From: UBA2160 sp964588665
GTDB taxonomy: Bacteria; Chloroflexota; Dehalococcoidia; Lucifugimonadales; UBA1123
Length of the DNA: 24,007 bases
Direction of reading: 5' to 3'
Assembly (NCBI GenBank): GCA_964588665.1
Contig: CAZPQQ010000049.1
Span: 1-24,007, forward strand
Positions 17,233 to 24,007 of the stretch are shown here, in pieces (position 1 is the first letter of the stretch; every line of letters begins with the position of its first letter). The notes under the pieces were generated by a model. It had not been told where the DNA came from, searched no databases, and saw nothing but the letters and a program-made list of their open reading frames with translations. The position numbers were made by a program, and so were the translations under genes.

Positions 17233-17245
17233 CGTTCTCATTCCC

Positions 17246-17494
17246 TTACGCCAAAGGCGCTGATCGCTCCGACTCACGATAAAAATCGACTGTCTCGACT
17301 GAGATTTTCGGGGTGAAAGCCGTGAGCTCGTCCACTGTATGTTGGGTCGCCTGGCAGGCGCCACGTTCGTGGACCGGGATGAGCAAGCCTCCAATGGGGT
17401 TGTGTGTCACCGGAGTGAGCCTGACATCGGCGTCCAATTCGTCGTCGAACCGAATTCGGATCGCCTCTGCGGTAGCGGTGCGCAATACCGGCAT
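17246..17494 (-). CDS. Small hypothetical protein (82 aa), first gene of peptidase operon
   Basis: I recognise no family. ATG 17494 has a well-placed AGGA seven bases upstream. The frame ends in TAA (17248-17246) immediately followed by the ribosome binding site of the peptidase gene, a typical coupled arrangement. The 82 residues are acidic and beta-rich with few hydrophobic runs (AIRIRFDDELDADVRL, then HNPIGGLLIPVHERG, then PKISVETVDFY). There is no signal peptide, so it is probably cytoplasmic. A TTG at 17536 could extend it by 14 residues without Shine-Dalgarno support. Its small size leaves some doubt that it is real; the start signal and the overlap with the next gene's translation signal are the main evidence. 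Confidence 0.55.
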   Translation of the reverse strand: MPVLRTATAEAIRIRFDDELDADVRLTPVTHNPIGGLLIPVHERGACQATQHTVDELTAFTPKISVETVDFYRESERSAPLA

Positions 17495-17565
17495 GTCGTA
17501 TTCCTGTGTAATCGAAAGATCGCCCGTCGAGGACAATTGCCCGCTGCCACGCGGACGCTTCTAAC

Positions 17566-17571
17566 ATTGTA
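17566..17571 (-). promoter_or_regulatory. Possible -10 box (TACAAT) for the peptidase operon
   Basis: TACAAT on the minus strand lies in the 98-base gap between the phosphatidyltransferase stop and ATG 17494, about 70 bases upstream of the start. No convincing -35 is visible at 16-18 bases. It is the best promoter-like hexamer in this gap and would give the peptidase operon a transcript separate from the inositol-lipid genes. Confidence 0.3.
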
Positions 17572-17592
17572 GCTCAACCGGAATCCGACCGC

Positions 17593-18195
17593 TTAGCCGC
17601 GGTCGCGGAGGGCCGCCTTGGCGTGGAGGACTCGCTGGATGGAGGTCAGAGCAGAGAGGGCGACGATGATTCCGAGCGCTGCCAGGAGGACATTCGGCGC
17701 CCAGTGACCCCCGACCAAGCCGACCGCCATCACGATTACGCGCTCGGGCCGAGTCATGACGCCCACGGTGCAGTCGACGCCGAGGCCCTCGGACCTGGCT
17801 CTCGCGTAGCTGACAAGCACCGAGAACACGAAGGCGAGATACACGAGCACGATCCCGACGTCGTCGTCACGGTCGAGGTAGTACACCAGCAAACCCAGCA
17901 GGACGATGGCTTCTGAGACCCGATCGATCACCGAGTCCAACATCGCGCCGAAGACCGTTACCCGGTCAGTGGCCCTAGCGAGCGCCCCGTCGAAGAGATC
18001 GAAAACCGCCGCGAACACGAGCACGGCGCCAGCTCCCCAGAACTGGCCTATGCTCGCAAGATAAGCCCCCACGCCGGCGATAACGAGCCCAAACAGGGTG
18101 AGGGAGTTCGGGGTCATTCCGATCCGCCCCATGCCCAAAGCAATCGGCGTCGCGATGCGTCTCGAGATGAACTTACGGGCTTGTGCGCGGCCCAT
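17593..18195 (-). CDS. CDP-alcohol phosphatidyltransferase, phosphatidylinositol-phosphate synthase-like
   Basis: This is an integral membrane enzyme that transfers phosphatidate from CDP-diacylglycerol to an alcohol. The family motif D-x2-D-G-x2-A-R-x8-G-x3-D-x3-D is complete (DLFDGALARATDRVTVFGAMLDSVID). About five to six hydrophobic helices follow the usual order in 200 residues. The stretch SYARARSEGLG followed by MTRPERVIV resembles actinobacterial PIP synthase (PgsA1), where Arg residues of this region hold inositol phosphate. A PGP synthase is the main alternative. The neighbourhood (inositol-phosphate synthase and a PimA-like glycosyltransferase) favours inositol phosphate as acceptor; this part is inference. 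ATG 18195 or the adjacent GTG 18198 is the start, about 60 bases after the glycosyltransferase stop. Confidence 0.85.
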   Translation of the reverse strand: MGRAQARKFISRRIATPIALGMGRIGMTPNSLTLFGLVIAGVGAYLASIGQFWGAGAVLVFAAVFDLFDGALARATDRVTVFGAMLDSVIDRVSEAIVLLGLLVYYLDRDDDVGIVLVYLAFVFSVLVSYARARSEGLGVDCTVGVMTRPERVIVMAVGLVGGHWAPNVLLAALGIIVALSALTSIQRVLHAKAALRDRG

Positions 18196-18259
18196 CACCG
18201 GAATCGTCTAGGCGCGGGCTGCGGCGAAGTGTTCATCGGTCCACACGGTCCGGTCGCTG

Positions 18260-19405
18260 TCAACGAGACAGGACCGCCCAAGCGTCGGCAGCGCATTTTT
18301 CGTAGTAGTCGATGACCCGCCCGGCGACGCGCTCCCATCGGAATTCGTCGGCTCGTCTGACGCCGTTGGCCGAAAGCCTGTCGCGCAGTCCAGGGTCTCG
18401 AAGCAGCATCCCGATCGCCTGCGCCAGTTGCTCGTCGCCTTTGGGCGGGACCAACAAGCCGTTTTCACCATGCGTAACCACGCTGGCGTAGCCGTCGATG
18501 TCGGTCGCAACAACCGGGGCGCCCGAGGCCATTGCCTCGAGAAGCACGATTCCGAAGCTCTCCTTGCCGGTGGCAGGGGAACAGTAGATATGTGCGGACT
18601 TGAAATAGCGCGCCTTTTCGTCCTCAGACACACGGCCGGTGAAGATGACGTCCGTGAGGTTTCGCTCGCTCATCAAGCGGTGCGAATCGGCATCGGGCTC
18701 TCCGGCTCCGACCACGACCAGTCGTAGCTGCGGCCAGTCCCATTTCAGCCGGGCGTAGGCGCCAAGGAGGTGTTTGAGCCCTTTGCGCTTTTCCAGACGA
18801 CCCAGGTACAGCAGGTTGATCTTACCGTCCATGAGCTCCGGCAGCGGAGTCGCGTGGGCGAAGTCTTCAACGTTGATGCCGTTGGGGATGATTTCGTAAT
18901 CGGCCGGAAAATGGCCGTTGATGAAGTCGAAGGCTGGTTCAGAGACAGCGATTCTTCCGTGAAGCCTGCGGAACCATCGGTTCGCCACTTGCTTGACGCC
19001 CACACGCCAGAGCGGCGTTCCGCCGTACGTGTGGAACGTGCCGACGTTGACGCTGTTCATCGAGTTCAGGACGGTTAGCACGTTGAACGGCACAAACCCC
19101 GCGAACGGCTCGTGCACGTGGATGACGTCGAACGCCTCTTCAGCGAGCAGGTCCTTGATGCGAGGCCTCAGCCAGGGTGAGAGCGAGACTCTGGCAACGG
19201 AGCCGCCGCTCGGGATAGGCACGGGACGCCCCATGGGCAAGAAATCGTCGTCCCGGACCATGGTGGGTGAGGAGCAGGGTGCGATGATCCGAACCGTGTG
19301 GCCCCATCCTCTGAATTGTGCGGACAGCTCGTTGATGTGACTGGTCACACCGCCGTCGAACGAGTGGTCATAGGGAGAGATGAATCCAATTTTCAGACGA
19401 CGCAT
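18260..19405 (-). CDS. GT4 glycosyltransferase, PimA-like
   Basis: This is a retaining GT-B glycosyltransferase of family 4, 381 residues. The N-terminal domain starts with KIGFISPYDHSFDGGVTSHINEL (Gly-rich acceptor/donor loop), then FDVIHVHEPF and FHTYGG. The C-terminal nucleotide-sugar domain has NLLYLGRLEKRKGLKHLL and the E-x7-E motif in ESFGIVLLEAMA (donor-sugar contact). The layout and motifs are close to phosphatidylinositol mannosyltransferase PimA. Other GT4 enzymes share them, so mannose and phosphoinositide as substrates are inferred from context. ATG 19405 follows AAGGGGA by five bases. It lies upstream of the PIP-synthase-like gene on the same strand and probably peripherally at the cytoplasmic membrane. 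A promoter candidate precedes it. Confidence 0.87.
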   Translation of the reverse strand: MRRLKIGFISPYDHSFDGGVTSHINELSAQFRGWGHTVRIIAPCSSPTMVRDDDFLPMGRPVPIPSGGSVARVSLSPWLRPRIKDLLAEEAFDVIHVHEPFAGFVPFNVLTVLNSMNSVNVGTFHTYGGTPLWRVGVKQVANRWFRRLHGRIAVSEPAFDFINGHFPADYEIIPNGINVEDFAHATPLPELMDGKINLLYLGRLEKRKGLKHLLGAYARLKWDWPQLRLVVVGAGEPDADSHRLMSERNLTDVIFTGRVSEDEKARYFKSAHIYCSPATGKESFGIVLLEAMASGAPVVATDIDGYASVVTHGENGLLVPPKGDEQLAQAIGMLLRDPGLRDRLSANGVRRADEFRWERVAGRVIDYYEKCAADAWAVLSR

Positions 19406-19488
19406 GCGTTCCCCTTCGGCGCCGATCCGAAACGCTTACTCGTTGCTCGGCTCCCGACGAAATCCGACGCCATGAGATCGTCCAACAG

Positions 19489-19517
19489 AGTATATCGGCC
19501 CCCGATGCCCATTCTAA
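19489..19517 (-). promoter_or_regulatory. Candidate promoter for glycosyltransferase-phosphatidyltransferase pair
   Basis: On the minus strand TATACT (19494-19489) is preceded at exactly 17 bases by TTAGAA (19517-19512). The -10 matches consensus at five of six positions and the -35 is weak. The start point would be near 19482, about 77 bases before ATG 19405. It lies downstream of the terminator for the inositol-phosphate synthase gene, so the pair would have its own transcript. Confidence 0.4.
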
Positions 19518-19588
19518 TTTGGCTATTCTATAGACAAATGTCGAACCTGGCTAGCGGCGGCGCCCCCATGATGGGGCGGTGAATAGAA

Positions 19589-19623
19589 AATCTCGCCGTC
19601 ATTCAGATGATGACGACGAGATT
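19589..19623 (-). terminator. Rho-independent terminator after inositol-phosphate synthase
   Basis: An inverted repeat with arms AATCTCG/CGAGATT and CGTCAT/ATGACG, one internal C/A mismatch and a 7-base loop forms a 14-position stem. On the minus strand it is followed by TTTTCTATTC, a U-rich tail. It sits about 77 bases beyond the stop of the synthase gene. A second hairpin, CGCCCC-catgat-GGGGCG (19561-19578), follows directly. Confidence 0.7.
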
Positions 19624-19699
19624 CCAAAAATAGATCGGCGTCAGTCTCGGCGAGTCCGGACTCGGTGACTCCAATGAGACAGCCTCTTGAGATCGGTCT

Positions 19700-20782
19700 T
19701 CAGTTGTCCTTGCCGACGATGAAGTCCTCGACCATCTGTTTGGCCTCGGAGTCGGTGTATTGCACCGGCGGAGACTTCATGAAGTAGGCTGACGGGCCAA
19801 GCACTGGGCCGCCGAGGCCTCTGTCTTTTGCGATCTTGGCGCATCTGATTGCGTCTATGACCACGCCGGCGGAGTTCGGGCTGTCCCAAACCTCCAGCTT
19901 CAACTCCACGTTCAACGGGACATCGCCGAAGCTGGTGCCCTCGAGCCGGATGTAAGCCCACTTCCTGTCCGACAGCCATGGCACGTGGTCGCTGGGGCCG
20001 ATGTGGATGTCTTCGGGCTCCAAGTTATAGTCGACTTGAGACTTGACCGAGTTGGTCTTCGATGTCTTCTTGGAGGTGAGTCGAGTTCTCTCCAACATGT
20101 TGAGGAAGTCTGAGTTTCCGCCGAAGTTGAGCTGATAGGTGTGGTCGAGCTGCACGCCCCGGTCCATGAACAGCCTGGCGAGAACACGGTGGATAATCGT
20201 GGCGCCGACCTGCGACTTGATGTCGTCGCCGATGATGGGGGCGCCTGCATCGCGGAACCGCTTCTGCCAGTAGTCCCCTTCACCGCTGGCCACGAACACC
20301 GGTATGCAGTTGATCAGGCCGCACCCTGCGGCGAGCACCTGCTCGACGTACCACCTTGTCGCCTCTTCCGAACCGACCGGCAGGTAGTTGATGACGACGT
20401 CAACTTCGCGCTCTTTGAGAATCCCGACGATGTCGTCGGTGGGACCCGACGCCTTCGTGATGACCTCCGACATGTATTGGCCAACGCCGTCATGGGTCAT
20501 GCCGCGCTGGACTTTCACGTCCTGATGCGGGACATCGAAGAATTTATACGTGTTGTTGGGTTCCGCGTAGATCGCCTCGGACAGGTCCAAGCCGACCTTG
20601 GTGGCATCTACGTCGAACGCCGCAACGACCTTGACGTCTCCGATGCCGTACTCGCCCAGCACCGGATGCATGATGCCCGGTATGGTTTCGTCGGCTTTTG
20701 CATCGGCGTACTTGTGAATTCCTTGAACGAGAGACGATGCACAATTTCCTACGCCGATAATCGCTACCTTAATATCAGTCAA
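19700..20782 (-). CDS. ino1: myo-Inositol-1(3)-phosphate synthase
   Basis: The enzyme converts glucose-6-phosphate to inositol-1(3)-phosphate in an NAD-dependent redox-neutral cyclisation. The protein is of the short prokaryotic type (about 360 residues). It has the NAD-binding KVAIIGVGNCASSLVQGI, then VVAAFDVD, DVVINYLPVGSEEATRWY, GCGLINCIPVFVAS and GDDIKSQVGATIIHR, and the active-site segments LNFGGNSDFLNM and KTNSVKSQ. TTG at 20782 has AGGAAGG nine bases upstream. ATG at 20815 would add 11 residues but has no Shine-Dalgarno sequence, so TTG is preferred. A good sigma-70 promoter lies about 100 bases upstream and a terminator follows the gene. The two following genes suggest that the product feeds phosphoinositide synthesis. 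Confidence 0.95.
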   Translation of the reverse strand: MTDIKVAIIGVGNCASSLVQGIHKYADAKADETIPGIMHPVLGEYGIGDVKVVAAFDVDATKVGLDLSEAIYAEPNNTYKFFDVPHQDVKVQRGMTHDGVGQYMSEVITKASGPTDDIVGILKEREVDVVINYLPVGSEEATRWYVEQVLAAGCGLINCIPVFVASGEGDYWQKRFRDAGAPIIGDDIKSQVGATIIHRVLARLFMDRGVQLDHTYQLNFGGNSDFLNMLERTRLTSKKTSKTNSVKSQVDYNLEPEDIHIGPSDHVPWLSDRKWAYIRLEGTSFGDVPLNVELKLEVWDSPNSAGVVIDAIRCAKIAKDRGLGGPVLGPSAYFMKSPPVQYTDSEAKQMVEDFIVGKDN

Positions 20783-20887
20783 AATATATAACCTTCCTGC
20801 ATTCGGGTTGACCATCAGAAATGAAGGGATGAATCAGTGGCTCACGCCTGCTGAACCCAGCTTTCGATGGGCGCCGGGCCAGTGGCG

Positions 20888-20916
20888 ATTGTAGCAACTA
20901 TGGGTAACTCGAACAA
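20888..20916 (-). promoter_or_regulatory. Sigma-70 promoter for inositol-phosphate synthase
   Basis: On the minus strand TTGTTC (20916-20911) and TACAAT (20893-20888) are separated by exactly 17 bases. The -10 matches consensus at five of six positions. The start point would be near 20881, giving a leader of about 100 bases to the TTG start. It lies in the divergent gap shared with the MFS transporter; no equally good plus-strand promoter was found there. Confidence 0.6.
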
Positions 20917-21028
20917 GAGTTGTGGCCGTGGGGCGCGAGACGACGCTCGTTGACCGAGGCCAAACTCGGTGGTAGCATCCCGACGGTGTCCGAAGCCCTG
21001 CCCTGGTAATTCTTTCCGTGTGGTGCAG

Positions 21029-22318
21029 ATGCAAACTGCCGAGCGCCTGTCTCGACGAACCCCTTTCTTCTACGGATGGGTCGTGCTCTTTTCGGCGGGA
21101 AGCTCCATGTTCGTGCGAAACGCCGCCGCCAGTCTCACCTTGGCGGTGTTCGTCTATCCTCTGTCCGAGGAGCTCGGGTGGAGCCGCACGCTCATCGCCG
21201 GGGCCGCGAGCGCCGGAGGGCTGGTCGCCTCGGCAACGTCGCCTGGCATCGGCTGGCTGATCGACCGATATGGCGCGAAGATCGTACTTGCGACCAGCGT
21301 GTTCATCCTCGGGCTGGCCACAATCTCCCTGGCTTGGGCCGTCGCTCCCCTGACGTTCTATCTGGCGTACGGGGCCGGAAGGGTGATCTTTTCGAGCCCA
21401 CTGCAGATCGGCGCATCGGTGGTAGTCTCCCGTTGGTTCATCCGGATGCGAGGGCGGGCCGTGGGGCTGCTGTCGTTGACCCACTCGGCGGGCATGGTGC
21501 TGTTCCCGTTGATCGCCTCCGTCACGATCGCTTACCGAGACTATCAGAGCGCCTGGATCGTTTTGGGTGTTATGGCCTGGTTGATCGCGCTGCCGCCGGT
21601 GATCTTGCTCATCGCCGAAACACCTGAGGACGTCGGTCTGGCTCCGGATCGAGATGCGGCGCCCGTCGACTCCGATTCGGCGGACTGGGGCCAGCGGTCC
21701 GCGCAGGACCCCGTCTGGACTGCCCGCCAAGCAATGCGAACCAAGACTTTGTGGCTACTCGCGGTCGGCGTCGGTTTGCTGTTTGTGATTCATTCGGGGA
21801 CCAACATCCACTTGGTGGCCTACTTTCGAGACCAGGGTCTTGGAGAGACCATTGCCGCATCGGCCATCAGTGTGATGGCAATCTCGATGGCCGCGAGCAG
21901 CGTGCCATGGGGTTGGATAGTCGAACGACTTCCTATCCGCGTATCGTTCATGTTGACCGCGGCGGCGATGGTTGCGGCGTCGGTCCTGTTCATCGGCGCT
22001 GACAGCCCCGCTGAGGCCTACGCCTATTCCGCGGTTTTCGGATTCGCGTTGGCCGGACTGTTGACCGTTCCGCCGGTGGCCTACGCCGACTACTTCGGGC
22101 GACTTTCTCTGGGGACGATCCGAGGCGTGACCGAGCCGTTCATGTCCCTGGGCCAGGCGATCGGCGCCGTGGTTTCCGGCGCGATATACGACGTCACCGA
22201 CAGCTACACGATCGCATTTCTAACTTTTGCGGCCTTGGGTGTCGTGACGATTGCCGGTGTTGCGTTCGCATCCAAACCCTCGCCGCCTGGGGCGAAGGCC
22301 GCACGGAGCGAGAACTAG
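21029..22318 (+). CDS. MFS transporter, monocarboxylate/oxalate-formate antiporter-like
   Basis: This is a major facilitator superfamily carrier of 429 residues with twelve predicted hydrophobic helices in two halves. The first half opens with FFYGWVVLFSAGSSMFV and has the loop 2-3 motif GWLIDRYGAK. A polar central loop (about residues 205-230, PDRDAAPVDSDSADWG) separates the halves. The FFYGWVV opening and the motif RWFIRMRGRAVGL resemble monocarboxylate or oxalate/formate-type carriers, so an organic acid substrate is plausible but not proven. The frame is open to 20969; ATG 21029 begins the family-like sequence. The upstream ribosome site is weak, and a GTG two codons earlier is possible. 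It is divergent from the inositol-phosphate synthase gene and convergent with a hydroxyacid dehydrogenase. It ends in TAG. Confidence 0.85.
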   Translation: MQTAERLSRRTPFFYGWVVLFSAGSSMFVRNAAASLTLAVFVYPLSEELGWSRTLIAGAASAGGLVASATSPGIGWLIDRYGAKIVLATSVFILGLATISLAWAVAPLTFYLAYGAGRVIFSSPLQIGASVVVSRWFIRMRGRAVGLLSLTHSAGMVLFPLIASVTIAYRDYQSAWIVLGVMAWLIALPPVILLIAETPEDVGLAPDRDAAPVDSDSADWGQRSAQDPVWTARQAMRTKTLWLLAVGVGLLFVIHSGTNIHLVAYFRDQGLGETIAASAISVMAISMAASSVPWGWIVERLPIRVSFMLTAAAMVAASVLFIGADSPAEAYAYSAVFGFALAGLLTVPPVAYADYFGRLSLGTIRGVTEPFMSLGQAIGAVVSGAIYDVTDSYTIAFLTFAALGVVTIAGVAFASKPSPPGAKAARSEN

Positions 22319-22366
22319 TGTCATGACTCGCAAATTCACTCAACAATTGCGGGCGGTCGACGACCC

Positions 22367-22453
22367 TTCGGCAGGCTCAGAGCCTGCCCTGAGATTTCCG
22401 AAGGGGCGAACGGAGCGGTGGGGTTCCCTCGTTCGTGGTGAGCCTGTCGAACC
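22367..22453. repeat. Intergenic two-module repeat, copy B
   Basis: Module 1 (22367-22413) is the reverse complement of 6208-6254 at 45 of 47 positions and contains the palindrome GGCAGGCTC-A-GAGCCTGCC. Module 2 (22429-22453) matches the reverse complement of 6270-6294 at 22 of 25. The 15-base spacing between modules is the same in both copies. It lies after the MFS stop and before the terminator of the convergent gene. Confidence 0.8.
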
Positions 22454-22528
22454 ACAGTGCCGCTCAAGTGCAAGCCTCGATATGTACAGCGAGCTTGCGA
22501 GTCAGGACACCAGGTACTAGAGACAAAA

Positions 22529-22560
22529 GAGAGGCAGGCCTGATAAAGAGCCTGCCTCTC
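22529..22560 (-). terminator. Strong hairpin terminator between convergent genes
   Basis: A perfect 11-bp stem, GAGAGGCAGGC/GCCTGCCTCTC, has a 10-base loop. On the minus strand it is followed by TTTTGTCT and lies 27 bases past the stop of the hydroxyacid dehydrogenase, fitting a rho-independent terminator. On the plus strand the tail GGTTTC is weaker, but the hairpin may also stop transcripts from the MFS gene. Confidence 0.85.
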
Positions 22561-22586
22561 GGTTTCACGTCGGATGCCGCCGGGCG

Positions 22587-23639
22587 TTAGGAGCCGGGGC
22601 CTCTTTCCATGGAGTATGGCTGCCACCTGCGGAGGTCGGTCTTCGCCAACACGGACGGGTTCACGCATGTGCGCGGCCAACGCCCGGTGAGGACCAACGA
22701 CAACTCCTGCCCCACTCGACGGCGGGTTTCCGGCCCCATGCGCTCCGAGGCGGAGGCCACGTGAGGCGTAAGGATGACGTTGTCCATGTGAAGCAGCGGA
22801 TTCTCGGGATCGGGCGGCTCCTGCTCCAGCACGTCCAAACCTGCCGCGGCGATCCAACCCTCTTGCAAGGCCTTGATCAGGCCGGACTCCTCGACCGTCG
22901 GGCCACGACCGTTGTTGATGAACAGAGCCGTCGGCTTCATCTTGCGGAAGTGTTCCTCACGCATCATGTGCTCCGCCTCGGGAGTCGCGGGCGCGTGCAT
23001 CGAGATGATGTCTGAGGTTTCCAGCAGTTCGTTATAACCCACCGGTTGGACGCCGTACGCCGACATGGTGAGCTCCTCGATGTACGGATCATAGGCGAGC
23101 ATGCGAACACCGAAGGGCGCCGCTCTGACCGCGGTCGCGCGGGCCACGTGGCCGAAGGCGATGAAACCCAGGGTCTGCCCCATGAGTCGCGGGAACGTGG
23201 ACAGCAAGGGCCTGCCCTCGCTCCACCGGCCGTCTCGCGCGTATGTATCCATGGTCTTGAGTCGTCTGAACGTCGCCAGGATGAGCATCATCGTGTGGTC
23301 ACCGACCTCTTCGATGAAGGTGTCCGGAACGTTGGTGACCGGAATGCCCCGGGCGGTTGCCGCCGCGACATCCACCGTGTCGGCGCCCACGCTGCCGAGG
23401 GAGATGACCTTGCAGTTGTCGAGGTTGTCGATGATGTTCTTCGAGATCCGCCGACCCCTCGCGATGATCGCGTCGCAGTCCCGGGCAGCGTCGATAAACT
23501 CCTGCTCGGACTCCGCGGTGATCTCCACGATCTCAGCGTCGATCGGACTCAACGATTCCATCTCGAGCTCGTACGAGCCGCCAGCCATGTCAAACGTCAC
23601 GCCTGGCGGTTTTTGTGTAGCAACTTTGAAACTAGCCAA
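22587..23639 (-). CDS. D-isomer-specific 2-hydroxyacid dehydrogenase
   Basis: This is an NAD(P)-dependent 2-hydroxyacid dehydrogenase family protein (phosphoglycerate, hydroxypyruvate or CtBP-like), about 350 residues. Catalytic residues are kept: Arg245 (INNGRGP), Glu274 (LDVLEQEPP) and His293 (TPHVASAS). The substrate-side GSVGAD, the expected VPDTFIEEVGDHTMMLIL and the NAD domain are present, but the dinucleotide loop reads A-F-G-H-V-A (161-166) where G-x-G-x-x-G is usual. TTG at 23639 follows AAAGGAG by six to seven bases. A GTG 30 bases upstream is the only competitor. The substrate cannot be named from sequence; the absence of an ACT domain makes the long form of phosphoglycerate dehydrogenase unlikely. 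It is convergent with the MFS carrier and may handle an acid that it imports. Confidence 0.88.
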   Translation of the reverse strand: MASFKVATQKPPGVTFDMAGGSYELEMESLSPIDAEIVEITAESEQEFIDAARDCDAIIARGRRISKNIIDNLDNCKVISLGSVGADTVDVAAATARGIPVTNVPDTFIEEVGDHTMMLILATFRRLKTMDTYARDGRWSEGRPLLSTFPRLMGQTLGFIAFGHVARATAVRAAPFGVRMLAYDPYIEELTMSAYGVQPVGYNELLETSDIISMHAPATPEAEHMMREEHFRKMKPTALFINNGRGPTVEESGLIKALQEGWIAAAGLDVLEQEPPDPENPLLHMDNVILTPHVASASERMGPETRRRVGQELSLVLTGRWPRTCVNPSVLAKTDLRRWQPYSMERGPGS

Positions 23640-23776
23640 TCCCGACTCCTTTCGAACAGTCAATATCACGGTTCGCGATATCCAACATTTTCGCGATGAC
23701 CGGACTAGGATACGTAAGTGCGGGATGGATGTCCAGACAATAAACCGTGGCCTCCTTGCATCGGACCATGAGCAAC

Positions 23777-23805
23777 CCGGCGCCTCGCGCGGGTCAAGGC
23801 GCCGG
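23777..23805. other. GC-rich inverted repeat upstream of hydroxyacid dehydrogenase
   Basis: A perfect 8-bp inverted repeat, CCGGCGCC/GGCGCCGG, encloses 13 bases, about 140 bases upstream of the dehydrogenase start. It has no U-tract on either side, so it is not an obvious terminator. An operator or leader hairpin is possible, but nothing else supports one. Confidence 0.4.
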
Positions 23806-23878
23806 ACGGATCGGCGTCAGGCGACAATCCGCCGCGCAGACAGCAAGAAAATGACGCGCAATAGGCGTCAAATCAGGT

Positions 23879-23907
23879 TTGCTAGGCGTTGATTCGATTG
23901 ATATAAT
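23879..23907 (+). promoter_or_regulatory. Sigma-70 promoter for tRNA-Gln
   Basis: TTGCTA (23879-23884) and a perfect TATAAT (23902-23907) are separated by 17 bases. Transcription would start near 23914, about 23 bases before the mature tRNA 5' end. This is the best promoter in the window by consensus match. Confidence 0.75.
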
Positions 23908-23936
23908 GATAGTCGAGCGTGGGACTATTCCACTGT

Positions 23937-24007
23937 TGGGGATTCGTCTAGCGGTAGGACGACAGACTCTGGATCTGTAAGCCGAGGTTCGAATCCTCGA
24001 TCCCCAG
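23937..24007 (+). tRNA. tRNA-Gln(CUG)
   Basis: The cloverleaf is complete. The acceptor stem TGGGGAT/ATCCCCA (23937-23943 and 24000-24006) has a G discriminator at 24007. The D-arm contains AGCGGTAGG, and the anticodon stem ACAGA/TCTGT encloses CTCTGGA with anticodon CTG at 23969-23971. The T-arm CGAGG-TTCGAAT-CCTCG is perfect. It decodes CAG as glutamine. Whether the 3' CCA is encoded cannot be seen because the window ends at the discriminator base. Confidence 0.95.

Overview
The window reads as a chromosomal segment from a free-living, fairly GC-rich bacterium. It is most likely a marine Chloroflexota of the SAR202 / Dehalococcoidia-like type. Three things suggest this, none of them decisive: the combination of an enolase-superfamily sugar-acid dehydratase, Gfo/Idh/MocA oxidoreductases and an MFS carrier; Pro/Thr-rich secreted proteins with basic C-terminal tails; and dispersed TTCGACAGGCTCA-type intergenic repeats. 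No phage, insertion sequence, CRISPR array or plasmid module is visible. A partial tRNA-Arg(CCU) lies at the left edge and a tRNA-Gln(CUG) at the right edge.

Layout. (1) 1-4266, minus strand: a housekeeping block transcribed ybeY > dnaX > ybaB/ebfC > recR > recO, tightly spaced or overlapping, with tRNA-Arg beyond it. (2) 4402-6147, plus strand: an exported PEBP/YbhB-like protein and an enolase-superfamily dehydratase. (3) 6148-6421: a repeat-rich spacer. (4) 6422-8366, minus: the membrane pair hflK-hflC. (5) 8606-11534: an unassigned membrane-anchored HExxH metallopeptidase (minus), divergent from a secreted YbaY-domain protein (plus) whose frame is interrupted by an in-frame TAG. (6) 11782-14915, plus: two Gfo/Idh/MocA oxidoreductases flanking an MtnX/SerB-like HAD phosphatase. 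(7) 14963-17494, minus: a compact operon of an 82-aa unknown protein, a secreted peptidase-MA-like protein with a C-terminal sorting-like tail, and an unknown soluble protein. (8) 17593-20782, minus: inositol-phosphate synthase, a PimA-like GT4 glycosyltransferase and a PIP-synthase-like CDP-alcohol phosphatidyltransferase. (9) 21029-22318, plus: an MFS transporter, convergent with (10) 22587-23639, minus: a D-2-hydroxyacid dehydrogenase. A strong hairpin terminator lies between them.

How the genes fit together. Block 1 combines replication (clamp-loader tau/gamma), recombination repair (RecFOR mediator proteins, YbaB) and rRNA maturation (YbeY), in the widespread dnaX-ybaB-recR order with recO appended. 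Blocks 2, 6, 9 and 10 look like accessory organic-acid and sugar-acid uptake and oxidation. Block 8 is the most coherent metabolic unit: glucose-6-phosphate to inositol-phosphate, to phosphatidylinositol-phosphate, to a glycosylated phosphoinositide. It resembles the first steps of actinobacterial PIM synthesis.

The best leads are the interrupted YbaY-domain gene, the inositol-lipid cluster, an enolase-superfamily enzyme with Arg where galactonate dehydratase has a catalytic His, the peptidase operon, and a two-module intergenic repeat found at two sites 16 kb apart. Starts were re-chosen from Shine-Dalgarno sequences where possible. Several genes appear to use TTG or GTG. All family assignments come from reading motifs by eye; no database search was run.
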